Of a stretch of 64,000 nucleotides of DNA, positions 52,524-61,566 are shown in pieces. Both the position numbers and the translations under genes were made by a program. Below the pieces are notes generated by a model. That model had not been told where the DNA came from. It saw only the letters and a program-made list of their open reading frames with translations, and ran no database searches. This DNA comes from Agromyces tardus (GTDB lineage: Bacteria > Actinomycetota > Actinomycetes > Actinomycetales > Microbacteriaceae), in assembly GCF_003710805.1 (NCBI RefSeq), contig NZ_RHHB01000013.1:1-64000 (forward strand). Direction: 5' to 3'. Each line of letters starts with the position of its first letter. Within the stretch, counting starts at the first letter, position 1.

Positions 52524-53165
52524 ATGACCGTGACCGAGACGCCCGCCACCGCGCCCGCCCGCAGCGCCGCCAGGAGCTCCGCCCGCGACCTCGCCCAGAT
52601 CGCCGTGTTCGCGGCGCTCATCGCCGCGCTCGGCCTGCCCGGCGCGCTCTACCTCGGCGGCACGGCGGTGCCCATCACGTTCCAGACGCTCGGGGTCATG
52701 CTCGCCGGGGCGATCCTCGGCGCACGCAAGGGGTTCCTGTCGGTGCTGCTGTTCCTCGCGCTCGTCGCGGCGGGGCTGCCCCTGCTCTCGGGCGGTCGCG
52801 GCGGCATCGCGGTGTTCGTCGGCCCGTCGGTGGGCTACCTCATCGGGTGGCTCGTCGGCGCCGCCGTGATCGGCTGGTTCACGGCCCGGCTCCTGCCGCG
52901 CTACCGGGTCCTTCCCGCGCTGCTCGCGACCGCCCTCGGCGGCATCGTGGTCGTGTACGCGGTCGGCGTGCCGCTGCTCGCGTGGATCACGGGCACCCCG
53001 TTCGGGGTCGCGCTCGCCGGCTCGGCACTGTTCCTGCCGGGCGACCTCGTCAAGGTCGTCGTGACCGTGCTCGTCGCGAAGGGCGTGCACCGCGCCTGGC
53101 CCGGGCTCATCGAGCCGAAGCCGTGGCCGGGGCGCCGCGCCGTGGAGGCCGCCGACGCGGCATGA
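52524..53165 (+). CDS. bioY: Biotin transporter BioY (ECF S-component)
   Basis: A 213-residue membrane protein with about six helices. The BioY signature is present: GGTAVPITFQTLGVMLAGAILG (in part: VPITFQTLGVMLAGAILG), ARKGFLSVLLFLALVAAGLP, and SGGRGGIAVFVGPSVGYLIG. The final helix has PGDLVKVVVTVLVAKGVHR. It binds biotin outside and works with the ECF ATPase and T-component encoded three genes on. AGGGGA Shine-Dalgarno. First gene of a five-gene operon, ATGA overlap with the ligase gene. Confidence 0.95.
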   Translation: MTVTETPATAPARSAARSSARDLAQIAVFAALIAALGLPGALYLGGTAVPITFQTLGVMLAGAILGARKGFLSVLLFLALVAAGLPLLSGGRGGIAVFVGPSVGYLIGWLVGAAVIGWFTARLLPRYRVLPALLATALGGIVVVYAVGVPLLAWITGTPFGVALAGSALFLPGDLVKVVVTVLVAKGVHRAWPGLIEPKPWPGRRAVEAADAA

Positions 53166-54391
53166 GCGACTGGCTGCACGACTCGAGCAAGCGGGTCGCC
53201 CTCGCGTTCGGCGGCGACGTCGTGAGCTACGGCGAGCTCGCGCGATCGGTCGACGCCGTGCGCCTCCCCGCAGGCGACGGGCTCGTCGGATGCGACGTGG
53301 GCCTCGATCCCGTCGCGCTCCTCACGACCGTGCTCGCCTGCCTCGACCGCGGCCGCCCGGTGCTCGTGGGGGGAACCGCCGAGCAGGCGGAGCGGACCGC
53401 GACGGTGCTCCCGCGGGGCACCGGGCTCGCGCTGCGCACCTCCGGGTCGTCGAGCGCCGACGGGAGCCCGCGCGTGGTCGCCCGCACGAGCGCGTCGTGG
53501 CTCGCCTCGGCCGCCCCGCTCGCCGAGCTCGCCGCGCTCACGCCCGCCGACCGCATCGCGGTGACCGGGCCGCTCCACGTCTCGATGCACCTCTACGCGG
53601 CGCTGCACGCACTGTGGCTCGGCGCGTCCGTGGGCGACTCGCTGACGGGCGCGACCGCGATGCACGCGACGCCGACGCGGCTCGCCCGGGCGCTCCGCGA
53701 TGCCGCGTGCCCGCCGAAGGCCGTCGTGGCGGGGGCGGCGATGAGCGATGGGGTGCGATCCGCGGCGGCGGCCCGCGGCATCCGACTGACCGAGTACTAC
53801 GGGGCCGCCGAGCTCTCGTTCGTGCTCGCCGGGCACGCCGATGGCCTGCGCCCGTTCCCCGGCGTCGAGGTCGAGCTGCGCCCGGTGGCATCCGGCACAG
53901 AGCTCTGGGCCGGGTCGCCGTACCTCGCCCTCGGCGTGCTCGGCGGTGGGATGCTGCGCCGCGACGCCGCCGGCTTCGCGACCGTGGGTGACCTGGCCGA
54001 GCGCCTGCCGTCCGGCGCGTACCGCGTGCTCGGCCGCGGCGACGCCGCGATCACGACCGCGGGAGCCACCGTGCTCGCCGAGGACGTGGAGGCGCGCATC
54101 GCCGCGCTGCCCGGCGTGGCCGCGGCCGCCGTGCTCGGCGAGCCGCACGAGCTGCTCGGCGAGCGCGTGGTCGCCGTCGTCGAGCTCGCGTCCGGCGCCG
54201 CGCTCGACGGGGTCGTGACCGCGGCGCACGAGTCGCTCTCGCCCGTCGAGCTGCCGCGGCGCTGGTTCGTCGCCGACGCGCTGCCGCGCACCGGGTCGGG
54301 CAAGGTCGCCCGCGGCGTGCTGCGGGACGGGCTCGCGGCGGGCACCCTCGGCCCCGCCTTCCCCATCGCGTTCGAGCGGACCGGCGCATGA
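53162..54391 (+). CDS. AMP-forming acyl-CoA ligase family protein
   Basis: A 409-residue, compact ANL-family adenylate-forming enzyme, shorter than the usual 450-550. The P-loop ALRTSGSSSADGSPRVV, the YYGAAELSF motif (A5-like YGxxE), GDLAERLPSGAYRVLGRGD and the C-terminal lysine motif PRTGSGKVARGVL are all present. It should activate a carboxylic acid to its CoA thioester. Sits between bioY and a thiolase, with ATGA overlaps on both sides, the same trio as yhfU-yhfT-yhfS of Bacillus subtilis. Substrate unproven; a link to pimelate or fatty-acid scavenging is inference. Confidence 0.88.
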   Translation: MSDWLHDSSKRVALAFGGDVVSYGELARSVDAVRLPAGDGLVGCDVGLDPVALLTTVLACLDRGRPVLVGGTAEQAERTATVLPRGTGLALRTSGSSSADGSPRVVARTSASWLASAAPLAELAALTPADRIAVTGPLHVSMHLYAALHALWLGASVGDSLTGATAMHATPTRLARALRDAACPPKAVVAGAAMSDGVRSAAAARGIRLTEYYGAAELSFVLAGHADGLRPFPGVEVELRPVASGTELWAGSPYLALGVLGGGMLRRDAAGFATVGDLAERLPSGAYRVLGRGDAAITTAGATVLAEDVEARIAALPGVAAAAVLGEPHELLGERVVAVVELASGAALDGVVTAAHESLSPVELPRRWFVADALPRTGSGKVARGVLRDGLAAGTLGPAFPIAFERTGA

Positions 54392-55551
54392 CCGCGGCAC
54401 CCGTCATCGTCGCCGCGCGGCGCACCGCGATCGGCACCGCCGGCCGCGGCTTCGCCCGGCACACGGTCGACGCGCTCGCCGCGCCCGTGCTCGCCGCCGT
54501 GGCGCGGGCGGTCGCTCCGTCGGGGCTCGCCATCGACGACGTCGTGCTCGGGAACTGCATGGGACCGGGCGGCGACGTGGCCCGGGTCGCCGCGCTCCGC
54601 GCCGGGCTCGGCGAGGCGGTGCCGGGCGTCACCGTCGACCGCCAGTGCGGGTCCGGGCTCGACGCGGTCATGCAGGCAGCCTCGCGGGTGCGCGCGGGCG
54701 ATGCGGCGCTCGTGCTCGCGGGCGGCGCCGAGTCGGCCTCCACGGCGCCGCACCGCCATTGGCCCGACTCGGGCGAGCGGTACACGCGTGCGCCGTTCGC
54801 GCCCGGCGGGTTCCCCGACCCCGACATGGGGCCGGCTGCCGACCGGCTCGCGGCCGTGCGCGGCATCTCGCGCGCCCGCCAGGACGCGTGGGCGGCGCGA
54901 TCGCACGCGCGCGCCGCCGCGGCGCAGGCATCCGGCGTCTTCGAAGCCGAGATCGTGCCGGTCGACGGCGTCGCACGCGACGACCGCCCCCGTGCGTCGA
55001 TGGACCTCGCGCGGCTCGCCCGCTTCGCACCCGCGTTCACGCCGGCGTCGGCGTCGAACGCACGCGACGGCGCCCGGCGCGGTGGCACGGTCACGGCCGG
55101 CAACTCGTGCGGCTTCTCCGACGGCGCCGCCGCCATGGCGGTGACGGCCGAGTCGGTGGCGCTCGAGCTCGGCCTCCCCGCCCTGCGGATCCGGGCGGCG
55201 GCGGTCGCCGGCGGCGATCCCGCCCTGCCGGGGCTCGGTGCGGCGCCCGCGGCCCGCGCCGCCCTCGCCCGGGCGGGCATGACCGCGGCCGACCTCGGCT
55301 TCGTCGAGATCACCGAGGCGTTCGCGGCGCAGGTGCTCGCCGTGAGCGACGAGCTCGGCCTCGATGAGGAGCTCATCTCCGCCGACGGCGGGGCCATCGC
55401 GCTCGGTCACCCGTGGGGGGCATCGGGCGCCGTGCTGCTCGTGCGCCTCGCGGCGCGCATGCTCGCGTCCGACGACGCCCGCGCCGGGCTCGCCGCGTGC
55501 TCGATCGGCGGCGGCCAGGGCGTCGCGATGATCGTGGAGCGTGCCGCATGA
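54388..55551 (+). CDS. Thiolase (acetyl-CoA C-acetyltransferase family)
   Basis: A 387-residue thiolase. Catalytic Cys in DRQCGSGLDAVMQAAS (about residue 88), NSCGFSDGAAAM, EITEAFAAQVLA, catalytic His in GHPWGASGAVLLV and second Cys in CSIGGGQGVAM. It could cleave or join acyl-CoAs. Overlaps the ligase stop and the ATPase start (ATGA both). With the ligase it probably makes up a small acyl-CoA route tied to biotin supply. Confidence 0.93.
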   Translation: MTAAPVIVAARRTAIGTAGRGFARHTVDALAAPVLAAVARAVAPSGLAIDDVVLGNCMGPGGDVARVAALRAGLGEAVPGVTVDRQCGSGLDAVMQAASRVRAGDAALVLAGGAESASTAPHRHWPDSGERYTRAPFAPGGFPDPDMGPAADRLAAVRGISRARQDAWAARSHARAAAAQASGVFEAEIVPVDGVARDDRPRASMDLARLARFAPAFTPASASNARDGARRGGTVTAGNSCGFSDGAAAMAVTAESVALELGLPALRIRAAAVAGGDPALPGLGAAPAARAALARAGMTAADLGFVEITEAFAAQVLAVSDELGLDEELISADGGAIALGHPWGASGAVLLVRLAARMLASDDARAGLAACSIGGGQGVAMIVERAA

Positions 55552-56228
55552 GCCAGATCGCCTTCGACCACGTGAGCCACCGCTTCGACGCCGAGACGGT
55601 CGTCGACGACGTCTCCCTCGTGCTGCGCGAGCACCGCATCGGCATCGTCGGCGCGAACGGCTCGGGCAAGTCCACGCTCGCCCGCATGGTCAACGGCCTC
55701 GTGCTGCCCACGGCGGGCCGGGTCACTGTCGACGGCCTCGACCTCGCGCGGCACGCCCGCGAGGTGCGCCGCCGGGTCGGCTTCGTCTTCACGAACGCCG
55801 ACAACCAGATCGTCATGCCCACGGTGCGCGAGGACGTCGCGTTCACGCTGCGCCGCCACAAGCTGCCTGCGACGGATGCCGCGGCCCGCGTCGACGCGGT
55901 CCTCGACCGCTTCGGGCTCACCGAGCTCGCCGACCGCCCGGCGCACCGCCTCTCGGGCGGGCAGAAGCAGCTGCTCGCGATCGCGTCGGTCCTCGTCGCG
56001 GAGCCGGACATCGTCGTCGCCGACGAGCCGACGACCCTGCTCGACGCGCGCAACGCCCGCCGCATCGCCGAGCACTTCGCGTCGCTCGAGCAGCAGCTCA
56101 TCGTCGTGAGCCACCACCTCGAGCTGCTCGAGGGGTTCGACCGCGTCATCGTCATGGAGGCGGGCCGCGTCGTCGCCGACGACGCCCCGCGACCGGCGCT
56201 CGACGCCTACCGTGCGCTGATCGCATGA
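55548..56228 (+). CDS. bioM: ECF transporter ATPase (BioM-like)
   Basis: A 226-residue ABC ATPase of the energy-coupling-factor type: Walker A GANGSGKST, Q-loop FTNADNQIV, signature LSGGQKQLLAIASVLV, Walker B IVVADEPTT and switch His in VVSHHLELL. It powers biotin uptake with BioN and BioY. ATG overlaps the thiolase stop; 16 bp before the T-component gene. Confidence 0.93.
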   Translation: MSQIAFDHVSHRFDAETVVDDVSLVLREHRIGIVGANGSGKSTLARMVNGLVLPTAGRVTVDGLDLARHAREVRRRVGFVFTNADNQIVMPTVREDVAFTLRRHKLPATDAAARVDAVLDRFGLTELADRPAHRLSGGQKQLLAIASVLVAEPDIVVADEPTTLLDARNARRIAEHFASLEQQLIVVSHHLELLEGFDRVIVMEAGRVVADDAPRPALDAYRALIA

Positions 56229-56244
56229 GGAGGCGGATGCACCC

Positions 56245-56838
56245 ATGATCGGCGTCTTCCATCCCGGCACCTCGCTCGTGCACCGCGCTCCCGCGCTCCT
56301 CAAGCTCGGGCTCCTCACCCTGATCGTCACCGTGGTCGCGATGGCGCCGTCGCCGATCGTGCTCGGCGCGGCATCCGTGCTCGTGATCGTGCTCGTCGCC
56401 GTCGCCCGCATCCCGCTGCGGCTGGCCTGGTCGCAGGTCGTGCCGATCCTCTGGGTGCTCGCCGTCGCGGTGCCCGTGCAGGTGCTCTTCGGCGGCTGGG
56501 AGGCCGCAGCGGTCATGGCCGTGCGGCTCGTGCTCGCGGTCGCCCTCGCCGCGGTGTACACCCTCACGACGCCCGTGACCGCGACGCTCGACGCCATGCA
56601 GGCGCTGCTGCGCCCGTTCCGCCGCTGGGTCGACGCCGACCGGGTGGGCCTCGCGCTCGCCCTCACGATCCGCTGCGTGCCGCTGCTCGCCGACCTCGTG
56701 CGCGAGGTGCTCGAGGCACGCAGGGCCCGCGGCGCCGAGGGGTCGCTCACGGCCCTCGCGGTGCCCGTGATCGTGCGGGCCCTGCGCACCGCCGACCACC
56801 TCGGCGAGGCGCTCACCGCGCGCGGCTTCGACGACTGA
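56245..56838 (+). CDS. bioN: ECF transporter T-component (BioN-like)
   Basis: A 197-residue membrane coupling protein with about five helices and the two Ala-Arg-Gly coupling motifs (ARRARGAEGS and ALTARGFDD) that contact the ATPases. Start PGTSLVHRAPALLKLG is typical. Shorter than general EcfT, as expected for BioN. End of the operon. Confidence 0.93.
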   Translation: MIGVFHPGTSLVHRAPALLKLGLLTLIVTVVAMAPSPIVLGAASVLVIVLVAVARIPLRLAWSQVVPILWVLAVAVPVQVLFGGWEAAAVMAVRLVLAVALAAVYTLTTPVTATLDAMQALLRPFRRWVDADRVGLALALTIRCVPLLADLVREVLEARRARGAEGSLTALAVPVIVRALRTADHLGEALTARGFDD

Positions 56839-56929
56839 GCATCCCGCGGATGCCGCGGCGCGGCCGTCGGGCGATGTCGCCGGCGACCGGCAGACTGGGT
56901 GCTCGGCCGAGCGAGGAGACCAGCACCGG

Positions 56930-57715
56930 ATGATGGGAATGACCCACGCCACGAGTGGCGCCGCAGCGTGGATCGCCATCACCGGCACGCTGCCGTACCT
57001 GACCATCGGGGCGTATCCCCTCGATCCCGTCGGCGTGCTCGCGGGCGCCGCGGTGTGCGCCGGTGCCGCCCTCCTGCCCGACGCCGACCACCACAGCGCG
57101 ACCATCGCGCAGTCGGTCCCGCTGCTCGGTCGCGCGAGCGCCGAGGTGGTCGAGACGCTCTCGGGCGGGCATCGCCACGGCGCGCATTCGCTGGTCGGCG
57201 CGGCGCTCGTGGCACTCGGCGCGTGGGCGCTCACGCTGCTCACCCTCACGACCGCGCAGTTCGGCACGCTCGCGGTCGGCGCGGGCATCGGCACCGCGGC
57301 GCTCACGTGCTTCGGCCTGAAGGCGCGCGGGTTCGTGCGCACGTGGTGGCTCGCCTGGATGCTCGGCGCGCTGCTCGGGGCGTTCATCGTGGTGTTCGCG
57401 CCCGAGCAGCTCGCCTGGTTCCCGCTCGCGGTCACGCTCGGGTTCGCGGCGCACCTCGCCGGCGACTTCCTCACGACCGGCGGGCTGCCCGGCCTGCTCT
57501 GGCCATGGGTGCCCCGGCCTCCCGAGGCGCTGCGCCCCGTGCCCGTGCTCAACCGGATGTGGCTGCCGAACGGCTACGTCGCGCTCCCGCTGCTCGGCGA
57601 CACCGGATCGCTCCGCGAGACGCTCTTCGGCGCCGCGCTGGGACTGTACTGCTACGCAGGTTTCGCGAACGAGGGACTGCGGCTCATCGGCATCCAGCTG
57701 TTCGCGCTCGGGTGA
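56930..57715 (+). CDS. Membrane-bound metal-dependent hydrolase (YdjM/DUF457 family)
   Basis: A 261-residue protein with about six helices. The family motifs are LLPDADHHSATIAQ (Asp/His metal ligands), SGGHRHGAHSLVG and HLAGDFLTTGGLPGLLWP. Such proteins are predicted phospholipid-related or LexA-regulated hydrolases; activity unproven. AGGAG lies 11 nt before the first of several ATGs (56930, 56933, 56939), so the exact start is uncertain. Confidence 0.88.
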   Translation: MMGMTHATSGAAAWIAITGTLPYLTIGAYPLDPVGVLAGAAVCAGAALLPDADHHSATIAQSVPLLGRASAEVVETLSGGHRHGAHSLVGAALVALGAWALTLLTLTTAQFGTLAVGAGIGTAALTCFGLKARGFVRTWWLAWMLGALLGAFIVVFAPEQLAWFPLAVTLGFAAHLAGDFLTTGGLPGLLWPWVPRPPEALRPVPVLNRMWLPNGYVALPLLGDTGSLRETLFGAALGLYCYAGFANEGLRLIGIQLFALG

Positions 57716-57768
57716 GCGACGCTCGTGCGGCGCGAGGGCGGCCCGCGTCGGGAGGTACGCTGCGATGC

Positions 57769-58341
57769 GTGACCGCATCACCTCCGACCGCCCTCAGCGT
57801 GGGCGTCGAGCCGGCCGCGTCGGCCGATGACGCAGCGCTCGTGAGTGCCGTCGTCCAGCTCGTCAACGAGGTCTACGAGGTCGCGGAGGCGGGGCTCTGG
57901 GTCACGGGCGCGCGCCGCACGAGCCGGAACGAGCTCGCCGAACTGATCCGCGAGGGCCAGATCGTGACCGCACGGTCGGACGATCGGATCGTGGGAGCCG
58001 TGCGCGTGCAGCACCTCGACGGCGAGACGGCGGAGTTCGGCATGCTCGCCGCCGATCCGGCCAGGCGGGGGCTCGGCATCGGCCGCGCCCTGGTGGCGTT
58101 CGCCGAGGCGTGGGCGATCGAGCGCGGATTCGTCGAGATGCAGCTCGAGGTGCTCGTGCCGGTCGCGTGGCGGCATCCGTCGAAGGAGTTCCTCCGCGCC
58201 TGGTACACCCGCATCGGCTACCGCGAGGCGCGCACCGGGCACCTCGCCGAGCTCTATCCCGAGCTCGCGCCGATGCTCGCCACCGAGTGCGACCTCGTCG
58301 TCTACCGCAAGGCGCTCACCCCGCAGCATCCCGAGAGCTGA
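57769..58341 (+). CDS. GNAT acetyltransferase
   Basis: A 190-residue N-acetyltransferase: acetyl-CoA site DPARRGLGIGRALVAFAEAWA and end LRAWYTRIGYREARTGHLAELYPELAP. Substrate unknown. The GTG has TACGCT ending 7 nt upstream (leaderless type); GGAGG at 13 nt is too far to be convincing. Confidence 0.88.
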   Translation: MTASPPTALSVGVEPAASADDAALVSAVVQLVNEVYEVAEAGLWVTGARRTSRNELAELIREGQIVTARSDDRIVGAVRVQHLDGETAEFGMLAADPARRGLGIGRALVAFAEAWAIERGFVEMQLEVLVPVAWRHPSKEFLRAWYTRIGYREARTGHLAELYPELAPMLATECDLVVYRKALTPQHPES

Positions 58342-58388
58342 GCGGATGCCGCGGCCTGCCCGCTCCCGAACGGCTGCGCGGCCCGCCA

Positions 58389-58394
58389 TATACT
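58389..58394 (+). promoter_or_regulatory. -10 element of the M64 peptidase operon
   Basis: TATACT, the best -10 match in the window, 107 bp upstream of the peptidase ATG. -35 not obvious (CCGAAC at 17 bp). Transcription would begin next to the 13-bp iterons. Confidence 0.6.
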
Positions 58395-58406
58395 CCCCCG
58401 CGGCCG

Positions 58407-58445
58407 CAGTGCAGACCTGCAGTGCCGGCCCTCAGTGCCAACCCG
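58407..58445. repeat. Three 13-bp iterons (CAGTGC) in the leader
   Basis: CAGTGC at 58407, 58420 and 58433, exactly 13 bp apart; each is followed by a C-rich variable part. They lie just after the TATACT promoter and before the peptidase gene, so they would be transcribed into the leader. Confidence 0.8.
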
Positions 58446-58500
58446 GATCCGGCGAGCCCACGTCGAGAGGATGCTGGGCGCATCGACGGAAGGCGACGTC

Positions 58501-60723
58501 ATGGCTGACAGCGCGACCATCCTGCAGGACGTGGGAATCGATGATCCGAAACGGAAGACCCTGGCCATCCTCGGCGACGGGTTCGATGCGGCCGGCCAGG
58601 CGGCCTTCAACAAGTTCGTGCAGGACAAGGTGATCGACGCCGTCTTCGGCTCCGGCTACTACAACGAGGATTCGGCGGCGTGGAACATCATCCGCGTCAA
58701 CCTCGAGTCGAAGGATCCGGCCGCCAGCACGCGGACGTGGAACCTGATGGGAACGCCCACCAAGAAGTCGGACGACACGAAGACCGAATCGCTGAAGGAC
58801 ACCGCGCTCGGCATCATCTCCAATGGGGAGTGGTGGTACGACTGGTTCGAGGACTCCGCGAAGACCCAGAAGGCCATCCAGGATGCCGTGAAGAAGTGGG
58901 CCCCGGGCGCCGACTTCACCCTCATCGTCGTCAATTCGACGCTCCCCGGCGGGCTGCGCAGCGGCACCGTGCTCAAGGTCACGATGGCGGAGAACTGGGA
59001 CACGATCGCCCACGAGTTCGGCCACGGGTTCGGCGACCTCGCGGACGAGTACGGCAAGTCCGCGAAGGGCGCCTACGACGGAAAGAAGGAGGGCGAGCCG
59101 AAGAAGGTCAACGTGACGATCACGAAGACCCTCAACGGCCTCAAGTGGGCGCAGTTCGTCGACCCCGCGACGCCCGTTCCCACCGGCATCGGCGCCGACG
59201 CGGGGTACACGGCAGGCGCGAAGCCGGCCGGCTGGGACGACTCGCTCGACGCAGGTCTCTTCGAGGGCGGACACACGTACGCCACCGGCATCTACCGGCC
59301 CGCCATCGCCTGCCGCATGAAGACGAACCCGAACGAGTTCTGCCCCGTCTGCTACACCGAGCTCAAACGCGTGCACCACGAGACCACCGGCCGCAGCTTC
59401 CGTCGCCTCGCCGCCGGCCACTTCACCCCGGATCGCGCGCCGGAGTTCCTCGAGTACGGGGATCGCTCGATCACCCTCTACCGCCAGGCCGGCGACAGTT
59501 GGCAGCACGTCCACACGACCGCCGACGCCATGTCCGGCTGGGACGTGAAGCCCGGCGACCAGTTCTTCACCGGCGACTTCGACGGCGACGGCAGGGACGA
59601 GGTCGTCGTCTACAACTCGGTCGACTTCCCGATCCCCTACCTCGGGCTCTTCGAGGTGCGACTCGACGGCACCCTCCACCTGCTCGCCCGCTACGACGGC
59701 GACATCCCGGGCTGGGGCGGCTTCGCCCGCAACGATCGGTTCCTCGTCGGCGATTTCGACGGCGACGGCAAGCAGGACCTCCTCATCTACAACCTCGCCG
59801 ACTGGTCGAGCCGGTACGTCGCCCTCCTCACGTCGACGGGACGGGGATTCCGGCTGACCCGCTTCTACGAGAACGAGCTGCCGGGCTGGGGCGCGCTCGC
59901 ACCGTGGGACATGTTCTCGGCGGGTGACTTCTCGGGCACCGGCCGCGACGACGTGCTCATCTGGAACGGCCGGGACTGGAGCGAGAAGTTCCTCGGCATC
60001 CTCCGCCTCCAGCGGAGCGGCTTCCGCACCATCCGCCTCTACGTCGACGACCTTCCCGGCTGGGGCGGGTTCGCCACGAACGACCGGATCTACATCGGCG
60101 ACTTCGACGGCGACGGCAAGGACGACCTCTACCTGTTCAACGGGCTGGACTGGTCGAGCCGCTACCTCGGCATGTTCCGCTCCACCGGCAGCGGGTTCAC
60201 GCGCGTGCGCCTCTACGAGGACGACGTTCCCGGGTGGGGCGGGCTCCGCGCCGGCGACCAGTTCGAGCCCGCGGACCTGACCGGCAGCGGCAAGGTCGGG
60301 CTGTTCGCCTGGAACACGCACGACTGGAGCGTCGGCTACGCGGGTCGCATGCTCTCGGACGGCACGCACCTGCGCGCCGACTGGGAGGAGGACTGGGTCG
60401 GCGAGTGGCACCTGAGCCGCCAGGACCAGTTCACCGTCGTGCCGCCCACCCGGCCCCGGCTCGGAGCGGGAACCGTCGCCGAGGCCGCCCACTCGGCGCA
60501 TGCAGTCGCGTCGCCCGAGCACTCCGGCATCGCCGTGGCCTCCCACGGAACGGCCATCGAGCAGGCCCACGGCCCGGTCCACCGTGTCGTCCCGACCGGA
60601 CCGGTCGGCATCCTGGCGCACAACCGCGACTGGCTGGGATCGATGGACACGACCGCATCCGTTCGCCTCGAGCGCATCTACAAGCAGTGGCTGCACGACT
60701 ACCGCCACGGGCGCAACTGGTGA
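58501..60723 (+). CDS. M64-type metallopeptidase with FG-GAP repeats, no signal peptide
   Basis: A 740-residue protein. Residues 20-310 are an M64 (IgA-peptidase-like) domain: zinc motif HEFGHGFGDLADEY at 171, then GLFEGGHTY, GIYRPAIACRM and FCPVCYTEL, all M64 features. Residues 340-640 hold five FG-GAP/VCBS blades, four with calcium-type loops (GDFDGDGRDE, GDFDGDGKQD, GDFSGTGRDD, GDFDGDGKDD) and the linking motif PGWGG. The last 90 residues are unassigned. GGAAGG is 7 nt before the ATG; an ATG at 58435 adds no hydrophobic segment, so no Sec, Tat or lipoprotein signal exists. First of a three-gene unit. Confidence 0.85.
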   Translation: MADSATILQDVGIDDPKRKTLAILGDGFDAAGQAAFNKFVQDKVIDAVFGSGYYNEDSAAWNIIRVNLESKDPAASTRTWNLMGTPTKKSDDTKTESLKDTALGIISNGEWWYDWFEDSAKTQKAIQDAVKKWAPGADFTLIVVNSTLPGGLRSGTVLKVTMAENWDTIAHEFGHGFGDLADEYGKSAKGAYDGKKEGEPKKVNVTITKTLNGLKWAQFVDPATPVPTGIGADAGYTAGAKPAGWDDSLDAGLFEGGHTYATGIYRPAIACRMKTNPNEFCPVCYTELKRVHHETTGRSFRRLAAGHFTPDRAPEFLEYGDRSITLYRQAGDSWQHVHTTADAMSGWDVKPGDQFFTGDFDGDGRDEVVVYNSVDFPIPYLGLFEVRLDGTLHLLARYDGDIPGWGGFARNDRFLVGDFDGDGKQDLLIYNLADWSSRYVALLTSTGRGFRLTRFYENELPGWGALAPWDMFSAGDFSGTGRDDVLIWNGRDWSEKFLGILRLQRSGFRTIRLYVDDLPGWGGFATNDRIYIGDFDGDGKDDLYLFNGLDWSSRYLGMFRSTGSGFTRVRLYEDDVPGWGGLRAGDQFEPADLTGSGKVGLFAWNTHDWSVGYAGRMLSDGTHLRADWEEDWVGEWHLSRQDQFTVVPPTRPRLGAGTVAEAAHSAHAVASPEHSGIAVASHGTAIEQAHGPVHRVVPTGPVGILAHNRDWLGSMDTTASVRLERIYKQWLHDYRHGRNW

Positions 60724-60736
60724 CGAGGAGCAGATC

Positions 60737-61501
60737 ATGATCGACGACACCGAGAACACCGAGGGCGAGCGGATGCCGCGCAAGCAGGTCGACCTCGAGG
60801 CGAAGCGGCCGCGCTCGCTCGGCCGAACGCTCACGTCCCTGCCGAGGAGCGGGACCAAGCGTCCGCTCGACGGCGTCGAAGCCCAAGAGCAGACTGGGCT
60901 GCGCAAGCAGACGCCGTCGCGCCGACGCGCGGCAGCCGACGAGGACCGGCAGGAGTGGCCCATGCGCAAGCCGAACGAGCCCGTCGGCGGAGCAGGACGC
61001 GACGACGCCACACGGAGCGTACGGCTCGTGCTGCGCGTCGAGGGCGAGCGGATCTCGGTGATCGACAGCGCCGTGGTCGACGCTCCGCCGCTCGTGCAGT
61101 CCACCGTGCGCGGCGCGAACTTCCTCGAGGTGCGCGGACCGGACGGCCCCCTCGCAGTGCTGGCGCTCGTCGACCCCGGCCTCGACATCGCGATCCCCGA
61201 CCATTCGTCCGACGGCGTCGAGAACGACCATCGCGTGAGCCGGCGGAGTTCGTACGACGTGGTGGTGCGGCTGCCGCTCGCCGCCGTCGCCGCACTCGAC
61301 CCGGCGAGCATCGTGATCGCCGTGCACGAGGCGACGCAGCACCTGGTCCTCGACGCTGCGGCCCGGGAGCCGATCGCCGAACGCGTCGAGCGCGGAGCAC
61401 TGCGCACGGTCGCGGTCGCCGACGGGCTCCGCCCGGAGGACCTGCCGCGCGAGATCAGCCCGCGCGGGGATCGGAAGCGGCGCGAGACCGCGGCCGACTG
61501 A
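60737..61501 (+). CDS. Unrecognised protein, basic N-terminal half
   Basis: A 254-residue protein. Residues 1-95 are charged, Arg/Lys/Gln-rich and probably disordered (RKQVDLEAKRPRSLGRTL). Residues 98-240 form a beta-rich domain (SVRLVLRVEGERISVIDSA, GPLAVLALVDPGLDIAIPD, SYDVVVRLPLAAVAALDP). No family recognised. GAGGAG lies 6 nt before the ATG, 13 bp past the peptidase stop, so the two are co-translated. A binding partner or substrate of the peptidase is a possibility only. Confidence 0.7.
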   Translation: MIDDTENTEGERMPRKQVDLEAKRPRSLGRTLTSLPRSGTKRPLDGVEAQEQTGLRKQTPSRRRAAADEDRQEWPMRKPNEPVGGAGRDDATRSVRLVLRVEGERISVIDSAVVDAPPLVQSTVRGANFLEVRGPDGPLAVLALVDPGLDIAIPDHSSDGVENDHRVSRRSSYDVVVRLPLAAVAALDPASIVIAVHEATQHLVLDAAAREPIAERVERGALRTVAVADGLRPEDLPREISPRGDRKRRETAAD

Positions 61502-61566
61502 ACCTCCGGGTCGCGTGCACCCGGGACACATTCGACTCAGTGCAGGAACGAGGCAGGGAGGCCACG

